A program made the translations under genes and the position numbers. A stretch of 43,755 bases of DNA from Mycolicibacter sinensis (GTDB lineage: Bacteria; Actinomycetota; Actinomycetes; Mycobacteriales; Mycobacteriaceae), in the NCBI RefSeq assembly GCF_001667375.1, contig NZ_LZIN01000001.1, positions 1-43,755 of the forward strand, read 5' to 3'. The notes under the pieces were generated by a model. That model did no database searches. It was not told where the DNA came from and saw nothing but the letters and a program-made list of their open reading frames with translations. The stretch's first letter is position 1. Each line of letters begins with the position of its first letter. Of the stretch, positions 1 through 7,342 are shown in pieces.

Positions 1-282
1 CTGGGGCTGACCCCCGAACAGGTTGCCGACCACACCGCAACCACCGACGGCATGCTCACCAACATCGACATCTCCGGCGACATCGACCAGTTCAGCGCCT
101 GGCTCAACGCGTTCGGTAACGGGTTGCTCGACAGCGCCGGGTTGGACGCCCTGTTCAATTCGATTGTGGCCTTCATTTACAACGCCTTCGGCAACATCGA
201 GGGCTTCTTCACCGAATGGATGGGCATCGACTGGGGCGGGGTGGAAGACACGCTCGACTACTGGTTCCCGCCGGAGGTCTGA
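1..282 (+). CDS. C-terminal end of an unrecognised protein (5' partial)
   Basis: The frame is open from the first base to a TGA at 280-282, so the start lies outside the window; 93 codons are visible. The residues are rich in Asp, Asn, Gly, Phe and Trp with few charged basics, and read as amphipathic or hydrophobic segments (AWLNAFGNGLLD, SIVAFIYNAFGNIEGFF) ending in a Trp/Asp/Tyr-rich tail. This composition resembles the C-terminal part of mycobacterial secreted or cell-envelope proteins, but I recognise no family. It is followed by a gap of about 117 bases before the acyl-CoA dehydrogenase, in which I see no other gene. The coding call rests on the uninterrupted frame and protein-like composition. 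Confidence 0.55.
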   Translation: MGLTPEQVADHTATTDGMLTNIDISGDIDQFSAWLNAFGNGLLDSAGLDALFNSIVAFIYNAFGNIEGFFTEWMGIDWGGVEDTLDYWFPPEV

Positions 283-399
283 CCCGATCCGGGTCGAGCT
301 CTCGCCTGCGAGGCGTTTGACCCGGCGGAGAACCGGCAATCCCAGGTGTTCGGGCCGGCGACCCCGACGCCGGCCGCGATCACGGCAGGGGGCCGGTCC

Positions 400-1779
400 A
401 TGGGCTTCGACCTCACGCCGACGGCGGCGCAGCACGACCTCGCCCGCCGCACCCACCAATTCGCCGAATCGGTCATCCGGCCGGTCGCACTCGACTACGA
501 CCAGCGCCAGGAATTCCCATGGCCGGTGCTCGAGGAGGCCGCCGTCCAAGGCTTCTACAGCCCGCTGTTCTACCGCGACCTGATCGGCGACTCGACGGGC
601 TTGTCGTTGCCGATGTTCATGGAAGAGCTGTTCTGGGGCTGTGCCGGAATCGGTTTGGCGATCGTGATGCCCGCGCTAGCGCTCTCGGCGATCGGACAGG
701 CCGCCACCGGCGAACAGATGCTGCAGTGGGCACCGGAATGCTTCGGCACCCCAGGCGATCTCAAACTCGCGGCCCTGGCGATCTCCGAGCCCGAAGGCGG
801 CAGCGACGTCCGCAACCTGCGCACCACCGCCCGCCGCGACGGTGACGACTGGATCATCGACGGCCACAAGATGTGGATCGGCAACGGCGGCATCGCCAAC
901 GTGCACGTCGTCAACGCGGTCGTCGACCCGGACCTGGGTCATCGCGGCCAGGCGCTGTTCATTGTGCCCGGCGGCACCCCCGGACTGGAGCTGGTGCGCA
1001 AGCTCGACAAGCTGGGCTGCCGAGCGTCCCACACCGCCGAACTGCGCTTCGACGGTGTCCGCATCCCGGCGGAGAACCTGCTTGGCGGACAGGACAAACT
1101 GGAGCGCAAGCTCGCCAAGGCCCGCGAAATAGTGGCGGGCGCAAAACATTCCGGCTCGGCCACGCTGGGCACCTTCGAGCAGACCCGCCCGATGGTCGCC
1201 GCCCAGGCGATCGGCATCGCCCGCGCCGCACTGGAATACGCAACCGACTACGCCACCCGCCGAGAGGCCTTCGGCGGCCCCATCATCGACAACCAGGGCA
1301 TCGCATTTCCGCTGGCCGAGCTGGCCACCGCGATCGACGCCGCACGGCTGCTGACCTGGCGGGCGTCCTGGATGGCGGCCAACGGGATCAGCTTCAACCA
1401 CGGCGAGGGATCGATGGCCAAGCTGGCCGCCAGTGAAACGGCGGTGCGCGTCACCGAGCGCGCCATCCAGACGCTGGGCGGCTGGGGCTACATCACCGAC
1501 CATCCGGTGGAGAAATGGTACCGAGATGCCAAGCTGTACACCATCTTCGAAGGCACCAGCGAGATTCAGCGGATGGTGATCGCCCAAGCGCTCGGCGCCG
1601 CGGTCGGCACTCCGCCGCTGCACGTCGAGATCGAGCCGTCCGGCGGACCGTTGAACCGGATGTTCGGGCGCGGCGCACCACTGCGCACCCGCGCGGCCGC
1701 CGGCGCGCTGGCGATGCAGGACCGCATCCCCGCACCGGTGCTGCGGGCCGCCATGAAGCTGTTGCGGCCTCCGAGGTAA
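400..1779 (+). CDS. acyl-CoA dehydrogenase family protein
   Basis: Flavoprotein of 459 residues predicted to introduce a trans-2 double bond into an acyl-CoA, passing electrons to an electron-transfer flavoprotein. The N-terminal helical domain, the middle beta domain with EPEGGSD and a GHKMWIGNGG segment, and the C-terminal helical domain are all present. The IFEGTSEIQR motif contains the usual catalytic Glu, near residue 384. An in-frame ATG exists at 346, but the ATG at 400 has a purine-rich site (GCAGGGGG) just upstream and gives the normal family N-terminus, MGFDLTPTAAQ. It converges with the decayed FAD oxidoreductase, whose end abuts directly. Substrate unknown; the length suggests a fatty-acyl or side-chain acyl-CoA. 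Confidence 0.93.
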   Translation: MGFDLTPTAAQHDLARRTHQFAESVIRPVALDYDQRQEFPWPVLEEAAVQGFYSPLFYRDLIGDSTGLSLPMFMEELFWGCAGIGLAIVMPALALSAIGQAATGEQMLQWAPECFGTPGDLKLAALAISEPEGGSDVRNLRTTARRDGDDWIIDGHKMWIGNGGIANVHVVNAVVDPDLGHRGQALFIVPGGTPGLELVRKLDKLGCRASHTAELRFDGVRIPAENLLGGQDKLERKLAKAREIVAGAKHSGSATLGTFEQTRPMVAAQAIGIARAALEYATDYATRREAFGGPIIDNQGIAFPLAELATAIDAARLLTWRASWMAANGISFNHGEGSMAKLAASETAVRVTERAIQTLGGWGYITDHPVEKWYRDAKLYTIFEGTSEIQRMVIAQALGAAVGTPPLHVEIEPSGGPLNRMFGRGAPLRTRAAAGALAMQDRIPAPVLRAAMKLLRPPR

Positions 1780-2306
1780 TCAGGAACCAGCGCCCAGCCG
1801 GCATTCGGGCGCCACGTCCACCTCGGGCTGCTCACCCACCGCCAGCCGCGCCACCGCCCGCCCGATCGCCGGAGCCTGCTTGAACAGGTTGTGGCCGGCG
1901 AGGAACACCAAGCCGTCGCGCTGCCAGGCCGCGAAACCGTCGTCGCTCCACGGCACCCGGGTGACCCAGCAGTGCCGGTATCCCACCGGCACCCCGCCCA
2001 CCTCGTCCAGCACCGCCAGCGCTTGTTCACGGCGAGGCCGATCGCGACCGCGCCGTCGGTCGAAACCAGCTCGGTGCCGGCCCGCGAGGCCCACTCCGCC
2101 CAGATCGCCCGACTGGCCCGCGCCAGTGCTACCAGCCGCGCGTCGTCGTGGGCGTGCCGAAAGATCCGGGATTCGCCGCCGGACTGCCCGTCACCCGGCA
2201 CGCCGCTTTCATACACACGCACCGTGGCGCCCAGCTCGGTCAGGGCGTACGCGGTGCTCAGGCCGACGATCCCGCCCCCGACCACTCCGACGTCGACGGC
2301 TGTCAC
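1780..2306 (-). pseudogene. decayed FAD-dependent oxidoreductase (sarcosine-oxidase/DAO type)
   Basis: The frame from a GTG at 2306 reads a classic N-terminal FAD-binding site (DVGVVGGGIVGLSTAYALTE) and continues for about 90 residues. Homology then switches frame near 2015-2030 into a second frame (EQALAVLDEVGG) and jumps straight to the family's C-terminal block (CWVTRVPW, GLVFLAGHNLFKQAP) before a TGA at 1780-1782. The total is about 175 codons, against roughly 370-400 for the family, so about half of the middle is missing in addition to the frameshift. The GTG start overlaps the TGA of the upstream lipid-kinase gene (GTGA), with GGAG a few bases upstream, so it was once translationally coupled to it. 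A sequencing error could explain the frameshift but not the missing middle. Confidence 0.8.
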
Positions 2307-3811
2307 CGCCGCTCCGGCGGCATCGGCCGGAACACCTGCAAGGCGCGATAGCGCACGGTGAATTCGGCCTCCGCGCAAGGGCTGTCGACCTCTCCGTCGC
2401 GGGCGAGGGGCACCGGGCCGTCGGGTGCGGTGAACCGGAACTGCGGGACCTGCAGCTCGTGGTAGAGCCGACTGCGCTGCAGCCGTCCGGTCAGCAGGGC
2501 GACCAGGATTCGAAGCGTGGACCACGGCCGCCCGGTTTCCAGGATCCGCACGTCCAGCAGCCCGTCGTCCATCCGGTTCCGTACGGCCGGCGCGAAGCCG
2601 ACCGGCAGATAGGCGGAGTTGCCGAGGAAGAACAGCGACGTCTGCAGCGTCTTGTCGTCGTAGGTGATGCGCACCGGTTGTTCGCGACGCAGCGTCATCA
2701 ACATCGCATAGACGCTGGCCACCGGCTTGCCGACTTTGTGCTGCAACCGTTCACGACGGCGAACGAACGCCGGGTAGGCGCCGACGCTGGCGGTGTTGAC
2801 CACCGTCGTCTCGTCGTTGAACTGGACCACGTCCACTCGGGACAAGCTGCCCTCGGCGATGGCCCGGACGGTTTTCGCGGTGGTGTCGCAGCCGATGTCC
2901 TTGGCGAAGTGGTTCAAGGTGCCGCCGGGAAACACCGCCAGCGGCAGATCGCGCTCCACCGCGACGCCGGCGGCCGCGGCCACCGACCCGTCGCCGCCGG
3001 CGATCGCCAGCACCTCGGCGGAATCGGCCGCCCGGCGGACCGCTTCGGCCACGTCGTCGTCGGGGCCGAGTTCGACGACGGTGACGGCCGGTAGCGCTGT
3101 GCGCACCTGCTCGGCGACCTCGCCGGCGCGCCCGCCGCCGGAGCGGGGGTTGACCACCAGGGTCACACCGGCGCCGTCGGGGCGCGGCAGGCAGGCGACC
3201 CGCAGTGCATCGACGTGTTGCGGGGGCGGTGATGGGATCGGCGGCACCAGCTTCGCCCCGACCACCGCGATGGATGCACCGATGCCCAGCCCGGCGAGCA
3301 CATCGCCGGGATAGTGGGCGCCGGTGGCGATTCGGGAAAGGCCGACTAGACCGGCCAGCCCGGCGATCGGAAGACCCAGCAGCGGGCTCTCCAACCCCAC
3401 CCCGGTGGCGAACGCCGCCGCGCTGGCGGAGTGCCCCGACGGCAACGAGTTCGACAGCGGCAGCCGGCGCGCCCGGCGCAGCAGGGGTACCTGCAAGATG
3501 TCCGGGCGCGCCCGGGGCCGGATTCGTTTGACCACCTGGTTGGTCACCAGGCTGGTGAGCGCCAGGCTGACCACCCCGCGCGCGGCGGCGCGCTGGGCGG
3601 ACGCGCGCCCGGTCGCGGCCATCACCGCCGCGAGGGCCAGCCACAGTTTGGAGTAATCAGCGGCGCGGGTCAGCGGCGGCATGGTGGTGTCGAGCAGTCG
3701 GCTGGGCGAGTGCGCGATCGCCTTGAACACCTCGGCGTCGAGCTCGCCGAGGCCTTGGGTGATCTGGCGAAGCCCGGAACGTCGGCGCCGCAATGGCGTC
3801 ATCTTGACCAC
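2303..3811 (-). CDS. PAP2 phosphatase / diacylglycerol-kinase-type fusion protein
   Basis: A 502-residue bifunctional lipid enzyme. Residues about 60-200 form a membrane PAP2 acid phosphatase domain with all three signature blocks: KRIRPRARP, PSGHSASAA and SRIATGAHYPGDV. From about 215 onward is a diacylglycerol kinase catalytic domain with VNPRSGGG, GGDGSV and PGGTLNHFAKD, followed by a sphingosine-kinase-like C-terminal lobe. Such fusions are known in mycobacteria; the likely role is phosphorylation and dephosphorylation of membrane lipids such as diacylglycerol, phosphatidate or polyprenyl phosphates. The start is a GTG with GGAGG about 10 bases upstream; an in-frame ATG follows three codons later. 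Its end overlaps the start of the decayed FAD oxidoreductase. Confidence 0.9.
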   Translation of the reverse strand: MVKMTPLRRRRSGLRQITQGLGELDAEVFKAIAHSPSRLLDTTMPPLTRAADYSKLWLALAAVMAATGRASAQRAAARGVVSLALTSLVTNQVVKRIRPRARPDILQVPLLRRARRLPLSNSLPSGHSASAAAFATGVGLESPLLGLPIAGLAGLVGLSRIATGAHYPGDVLAGLGIGASIAVVGAKLVPPIPSPPPQHVDALRVACLPRPDGAGVTLVVNPRSGGGRAGEVAEQVRTALPAVTVVELGPDDDVAEAVRRAADSAEVLAIAGGDGSVAAAAGVAVERDLPLAVFPGGTLNHFAKDIGCDTTAKTVRAIAEGSLSRVDVVQFNDETTVVNTASVGAYPAFVRRRERLQHKVGKPVASVYAMLMTLRREQPVRITYDDKTLQTSLFFLGNSAYLPVGFAPAVRNRMDDGLLDVRILETGRPWSTLRILVALLTGRLQRSRLYHELQVPQFRFTAPDGPVPLARDGEVDSPCAEAEFTVRYRALQVFRPMPPERR

Positions 3812-4011
3812 AGCACTGAATCCTCCGTCCGCCGGCCCCGGTGCCGTACGGGGTTCCCTATACCCGCTTACCGGCCGGGAAACGCATCTCCGCTACCTGC
3901 CAGCCGCGGCGACGCGGGTGTGGAGAGAAGGAGGCGTATTCGGTCCTCACTCGTCTCCCTCTCCCGCTCTACGCCTGAACGCAACTCGAGCGGCCTCGGT
4001 GCTGACCTTTG

Positions 4012-4041
4012 TTGACGTCCACCAAGCCGTACGGCTAGCTT
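4012..4041 (+). promoter_or_regulatory. candidate sigma-A-type promoter for the small ORF
   Basis: TTGACG at 4012-4017 and TAGCTT at 4036-4041 are separated by 18 bases, a good match to the mycobacterial -35 and TANNNT -10 elements. It points toward the small hydrophobic reading frame at 4127, leaving a leader of about 80 bases. No other forward gene begins before 5295. Confidence 0.4.
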
Positions 4042-4126
4042 GGTCACGATCCGGCAGGCCGTCACCCGCGCGAACTGCGCAGATCGGCCGTCGACCAACC
4101 GACTCATCACAGATAGGAACCGACCT

Positions 4127-4213
4127 ATGGCGTCAGCGACCTTGGGAGTCACTACGTGCGTCGCGTGCGTCGTGCTGCTTACCCTGGCACTGTTTTTGTC
4201 AATCGGGGCCTGA
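4127..4213 (+). CDS. possible 28-residue hydrophobic membrane peptide
   Basis: ATG to TGA gives 28 residues that are almost entirely one hydrophobic helix with two Cys (TCVACVVLLTLALFLSIG), preceded by AGGAAC about 8 bases before the ATG. A plausible promoter lies about 85 bases upstream. This is the size and character of single-pass small membrane peptides that gene finders usually miss. It lies in the otherwise empty 3812-4229 interval and converges on the MBL-fold hydrolase gene, which ends 16 bases away. I recognise no family, and a short frame like this could arise by chance in this GC-rich DNA. Confidence 0.35.
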   Translation: MASATLGVTTCVACVVLLTLALFLSIGA

Positions 4214-4229
4214 TCTAGCCGCCCACCGC

Positions 4230-5141
4230 TCAGTAATCCCAGACCGCCGGTACGCAGCGGAAGGCGTTGCCGGCGACGGCCACCCGGCATACCGACGGGA
4301 ACGGCAGGTGGGTGGCCACCAGCGACTCGCCGGTCGACGCCAACTCCTGCAGAAGACGAATCCGGACCCGAGCTGCCTCCTCGGGGTCGTGTTCGAACCC
4401 GTTGTGCCATTCCGGATTCTCGAACCCGACCTGGAAGACGGCGTCGCCGGCGAAGGTCAGGCGGTCGCCGCCCGAGGCCAGGCGGACCACGCTGTGCCCG
4501 GGTGTGTGGCCGCCGGTGCGGCAGACCAGCACCCCCGGCGCGACCTCGTACTCCGTCTCGAACGGACGCAGCCGGTCGCGGTATTCGTCCAAGAACCGCG
4601 TCGCGATCGACCGGAGCGCACCGGGCACCGGCGCCGGCATCTGGGTACCGGAGAAGTCCGGCGCCTCCCAGAACTCCGCCTCGGCGGCCGCCAGATGAAT
4701 CCGCAGGTTCGGGCGCAGCCGTGCCTTCAGCCCGTCGGTGAGCAACCCGCCCACGTGGTCCATGTGCAGGTGGGTCAGCACCACGTCGGTCACCGCCGAG
4801 GGATCGATGCCGGCGGCCTCCAGTCGCTGGACGGTCTGCCCCGCCCGCGGGAAGTCCGGAAACTCCACGCCCAGGCCGGCGTCGACGAGGATGGTTCGGC
4901 CGCCGGTGCGCACCACGACCACGTTCAGCGGCCAGTTGATCACCTCCGGCGGCAGGAACATGGCGTCCAGCCAGCGCGTCAGGTCCGCGGAGTCGACGTT
5001 CGTGGCCATGGTCGCCGCGGTGATCGGTAACACCCCGTCGCTGATCACCAGCACCTCGATCTCGCCGACCTGTACTGCGTAGCGCGACGGGACCAATTCT
5101 GGGGCGGGCGTACCGGGTTGTAAGGCGTTGTCCAAGCTCAT
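4230..5141 (-). CDS. MBL-fold metallo-hydrolase (lactonase-like)
   Basis: A 303-residue metallo-beta-lactamase-fold protein carrying the zinc-site motifs HLHMDHVGG, GHTPGH, a GDAVF segment (bridging Asp) and a late His in ATHLPFP. The arrangement and length resemble quorum-quenching lactonases and related hydrolases of the family, so hydrolysis of a lactone or ester is plausible, but the substrate is not determinable. The reading frame has two near ATGs. GAGGAG sits right against the first (5147) and 6 bases before the second (5141), so I take 5141, giving MSLDNAL. It diverges from the NUDIX gene across a 153-base gap. The protein has no signal peptide and is probably cytoplasmic. Confidence 0.9.
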   Translation of the reverse strand: MSLDNALQPGTPAPELVPSRYAVQVGEIEVLVISDGVLPITAATMATNVDSADLTRWLDAMFLPPEVINWPLNVVVVRTGGRTILVDAGLGVEFPDFPRAGQTVQRLEAAGIDPSAVTDVVLTHLHMDHVGGLLTDGLKARLRPNLRIHLAAAEAEFWEAPDFSGTQMPAPVPGALRSIATRFLDEYRDRLRPFETEYEVAPGVLVCRTGGHTPGHSVVRLASGGDRLTFAGDAVFQVGFENPEWHNGFEHDPEEAARVRIRLLQELASTGESLVATHLPFPSVCRVAVAGNAFRCVPAVWDY

Positions 5142-5205
5142 GGTCATCTCCTCGGTCCGTGCGGCGTGACGGTCGGTCGGCGCCGCTGAGCTGATGCGAT
5201 CCGGA

Positions 5206-5223
5206 TTGACAATGGCGCGTCAA
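5206..5223. promoter_or_regulatory. TTGAC-N8-GTCAA inverted repeat in a divergent promoter region
   Basis: TTGAC at 5206-5210 and GTCAA at 5219-5223 are perfect complements separated by 8 bases, in the gap between the divergent MBL-fold and NUDIX genes. Read on the minus strand, the right arm is also a TTGAC -35-like box for the MBL gene. It could be a regulator site or just a pair of promoter boxes. Confidence 0.25.
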
Positions 5224-5282
5224 CGTTGTCCCGCGCGCCCTTGAAAGTACGTAGTCGGTGGGCGTGGCCCGGCCGCGCTGCC

Positions 5283-5288
5283 TATGGT
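5283..5288 (+). promoter_or_regulatory. -10 box for leaderless NUDIX transcript
   Basis: TATGGT lies 6 bases before the GTG at 5295, with no ribosome-binding site. This is the spacing expected when transcription begins at the start codon. Confidence 0.5.
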
Positions 5289-5294
5289 CAAACG

Positions 5295-6014
5295 GTGACG
5301 ATCAGCTACGACCAGGCGCTGCAGGAGCAGATCCGGACCCATCTGGGCGGGCACGACCGCCGGGCCGTGACCGACCCGACCAAACGGCACGCGGCCGTCG
5401 CGGTAGTGATCGTGGACTCCGACATCGGCGAGGACCGGGTTGATCCGGCGCCGGTGGACGACTGGATCGCCGGACGGCCCATGCCGGAAGCCGGTCTCGA
5501 TGGCCGCATGATCGACGTCTCCGGCGGTGCGGCATTCTTCCTGTGCCGCAGGGCGTCTCGGCTCAATTCGCACGCCGCCCAATGGGCGCTGCCCGGCGGC
5601 CGGCTCGATCCTGGCGAGACCGCGGTCGATGCCGCGCTGCGCGAGCTGGACGAGGAGCTCGGCATCAGGCTGCCGGACTTGGCCGTGCTGGGCCTGCTCG
5701 ACGACTACCCGACCCGGTCGGGATACGTCATCACGCCGGTGGTGATCTGGGGCGGTGGACGCCTGGAGCCCCGGCCCGCGCCCGATGAGGTGGTGGCGGC
5801 CTACCGAGTGGGGCTGCACCAACTGCAGCGCGACGATTCGCCGCGCTTCATCGACATTCCGGAGAGCCCACGCCCGGTCGTGCAGATCCCGTTGGGCAAC
5901 GATCTCATCCACGCGCCGACCGGTGCCGTGCTACTGCAGTTGCGGTGGCTGTGCCTGGAGGGCCGATCCGACCGCGTCGACGAGTTGGAACAGCCGGTGT
6001 TCGCCTGGAAGTAG
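5295..6014 (+). CDS. NUDIX hydrolase family protein
   Basis: A 239-residue protein with a complete NUDIX box, Gx5Ex7RELxEELGI (GGRLDPGE, then RELDEELGI), about residues 115-137, which binds the metal that cleaves nucleoside-diphosphate-linked substrates; CoA pyrophosphatase-like members share this overall size. About 100 residues before the box contain Asp-rich stretches. The frame is open further upstream to 5226, but the GTG at 5295 follows a -10 box by 6 bases, typical of a leaderless mycobacterial gene, and gives a sensible N-terminus (VTISYDQAL). A single-gene unit is likely: the next gene has its own -10 box. The exact substrate is unknown. Confidence 0.9.
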   Translation: MTISYDQALQEQIRTHLGGHDRRAVTDPTKRHAAVAVVIVDSDIGEDRVDPAPVDDWIAGRPMPEAGLDGRMIDVSGGAAFFLCRRASRLNSHAAQWALPGGRLDPGETAVDAALRELDEELGIRLPDLAVLGLLDDYPTRSGYVITPVVIWGGGRLEPRPAPDEVVAAYRVGLHQLQRDDSPRFIDIPESPRPVVQIPLGNDLIHAPTGAVLLQLRWLCLEGRSDRVDELEQPVFAWK

Positions 6015-6037
6015 CTCCGGGCGCCGGCGACCGGACC

Positions 6038-6043
6038 TAGGCT
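6038..6043 (+). promoter_or_regulatory. -10 box for leaderless small membrane protein
   Basis: TAGGCT ends 7 bases before the ATG at 6051 and there is no ribosome-binding site, matching a leaderless start. Confidence 0.45.
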
Positions 6044-6050
6044 GCGGTGC

Positions 6051-6434
6051 ATGATCAAAGACCGCGCCGCGGTTGTCGCGGGCGCCATTCGGCTGGCCTC
6101 GGGCCTGTCCTTCCTCGTCGACCCGCTTCGGGCGAACCGGTGGTGGGGAGAGCCGGACGATCCGGGCCCGTCCGCGCGGCTGCTGCTTCGTTCCATGGGG
6201 TACCGCGACGCCCTGATCGGAGGGCTGCTCCTGACCGCGGCGGTGCGCGGCCGAGACACCCGCGGTTGGTTTCTGGCATCCGGTGGCGCCGATGCGGCCG
6301 ACCTGCTCGGCGGTATGAGCGTGCATGCCGATCTCAAGCGCGGCCAGCAGATCATCGGCCTCGGGGGAGCGGTTGTCGGCATCGGCGTGGGGCTGTGGGG
6401 CGCCACGCGTCGCGATCGGAGTGCCACGCCGTAG
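6051..6434 (+). CDS. small membrane protein, DUF4267-like
   Basis: A 127-residue protein with two or three likely membrane segments (an N-terminal AAVVAGAIRLASGLSFLV stretch, a middle Gly/Leu-rich segment, and a C-terminal IIGLGGAVVGIGVGLWG helix) and short basic ends. The length and pattern (MGYRDALIGGLLLTAA, then an Ala/Asp-rich loop) recall the small DUF4267-type proteins of actinobacteria, of unknown function; this match is from memory and tentative. It converges with the DUF1906 gene, the two stops being 17 bases apart. Confidence 0.75.
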   Translation: MIKDRAAVVAGAIRLASGLSFLVDPLRANRWWGEPDDPGPSARLLLRSMGYRDALIGGLLLTAAVRGRDTRGWFLASGGADAADLLGGMSVHADLKRGQQIIGLGGAVVGIGVGLWGATRRDRSATP

Positions 6435-6451
6435 CTCCGCGCGGCATTACC

Positions 6452-7252
6452 TCACGGGTGCAGGTTCCACTGCCCGCAGTCCTGGGCCAGCACGTCGTTG
6501 ACGTCGACCTCGATTCCACCGACGATCGGGCCCGGTGTCGACGCGGTGCTCACGATGCGCTGGAAAAGTACCGCCCCGGGAAATATCTGGCCGCGTGACC
6601 AGGATCGGGTCTGCCAGGCCCAGCGGTGTCCGGGGGTGCGCGAGTTGCCGATCACCCCGTCGGCGGCGGCCCACTGGCAGACGTTGACACCGCCGTAGAC
6701 ACCGGTGCGCTGCACCCCGAGCACCGAATTGATACCGCGAAACCACTGCAGCGCAACGTTGTTCCAGGTATCACGGTTGATGTCGTCGTCGACGCTGAAG
6801 AAGATCGGGGCGCTGCGCCCGCCGCCGGCCGCGGTGTGCAGATTCCAGGCGGTCTGCGCGTCGGCGACGCCGCCGGCGTAACCGCGGGTGAAGTCCGACG
6901 GCGCCGTCCCGCCCGGCTTGCCGTACTGGTAGTTGCTGACGATCACCAGTCCCGCAGCGGTCAAGGACTCGGCGTAGGGGCGGGTGATGGGTTTGGCGCC
7001 GAAGTTCGATCCGGGACGTGACGTCGACACGTAGTTGATCACCCCGGCATGGCCGGCGGCGCGGATGTCCTGCGCGGGAATCTGGCGCATGGCGTAGTCG
7101 ATCAGCGTGGGCGCGGCGGCCGAGGCCGTGGGCGTGCCGGAGGCCGCGGCTGCCGCGCCCACCCCGGCCAGCGCCGCAGCGGAGGCGTAGCGCAGCACGT
7201 CACGTCGGGGAACGTGGTTCCGGCGGTCGGAAGTCCGCGGCGAGTCAGACAC
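6452..7252 (-). CDS. Tat-exported DUF1906 (glycoside-hydrolase-like) protein, copy 1
   Basis: A 266-residue protein starting with a twin-arginine signal (PRRDVLRYA, hydrophobic Ala/Gly stretch, cleavage after TASA). The mature part is a DUF1906 domain: TLIDYA, VINYVSTSRPG, SNYQYGKPGG, PIFFSVDDD, GVYGG and a HRWAWQT segment. The family is known from M. tuberculosis Rv2525c, a Tat substrate whose fold resembles glycoside hydrolases and which has been linked to cell-wall biology; catalysis is not firmly established. The start is a GTG with a TAACAT box 6 bases upstream, so probably leaderless. It diverges from the CruF-like gene. A second copy with the same motif order lies at 13727-14509. Confidence 0.92.
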   Translation of the reverse strand: MSDSPRTSDRRNHVPRRDVLRYASAAALAGVGAAAAASGTPTASAAAPTLIDYAMRQIPAQDIRAAGHAGVINYVSTSRPGSNFGAKPITRPYAESLTAAGLVIVSNYQYGKPGGTAPSDFTRGYAGGVADAQTAWNLHTAAGGGRSAPIFFSVDDDINRDTWNNVALQWFRGINSVLGVQRTGVYGGVNVCQWAAADGVIGNSRTPGHRWAWQTRSWSRGQIFPGAVLFQRIVSTASTPGPIVGGIEVDVNDVLAQDCGQWNLHP

Positions 7253-7258
7253 GCCCCG

Positions 7259-7264
7259 ATGTTA
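7259..7264 (-). promoter_or_regulatory. -10 box for leaderless DUF1906 transcript (copy 1)
   Basis: On the minus strand TAACAT is followed by 6 bases and the GTG at 7252. It lies in a 90-base divergent region shared with the CruF-like gene. Confidence 0.45.
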
Positions 7265-7330
7265 ACAATGTGGCTGGTGTTAATGGCGTTGTCCGCGCCG
7301 AAACTGCCCGGACAGCGCGTCGTCCGCCGC

Positions 7331-7336
7331 TACGAT
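7331..7336 (+). promoter_or_regulatory. -10 box for leaderless CruF-like gene
   Basis: TACGAT is followed by 6 bases and the ATG at 7343, with no ribosome-binding site between. Confidence 0.45.
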
Positions 7337-7342
7337 ACGACG

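Noticed and set aside
1880..3094. Forward open frame opposite the lipid phosphatase/kinase fusion
   Set aside because: Arg/Pro-rich with no motif; the opposite strand carries complete PAP2 and kinase signatures.
3681..5030. Forward open frame of about 450 codons
   Set aside because: It covers the antisense of the MBL-fold gene and part of an intergenic gap; composition is not protein-like and no family motif is seen.
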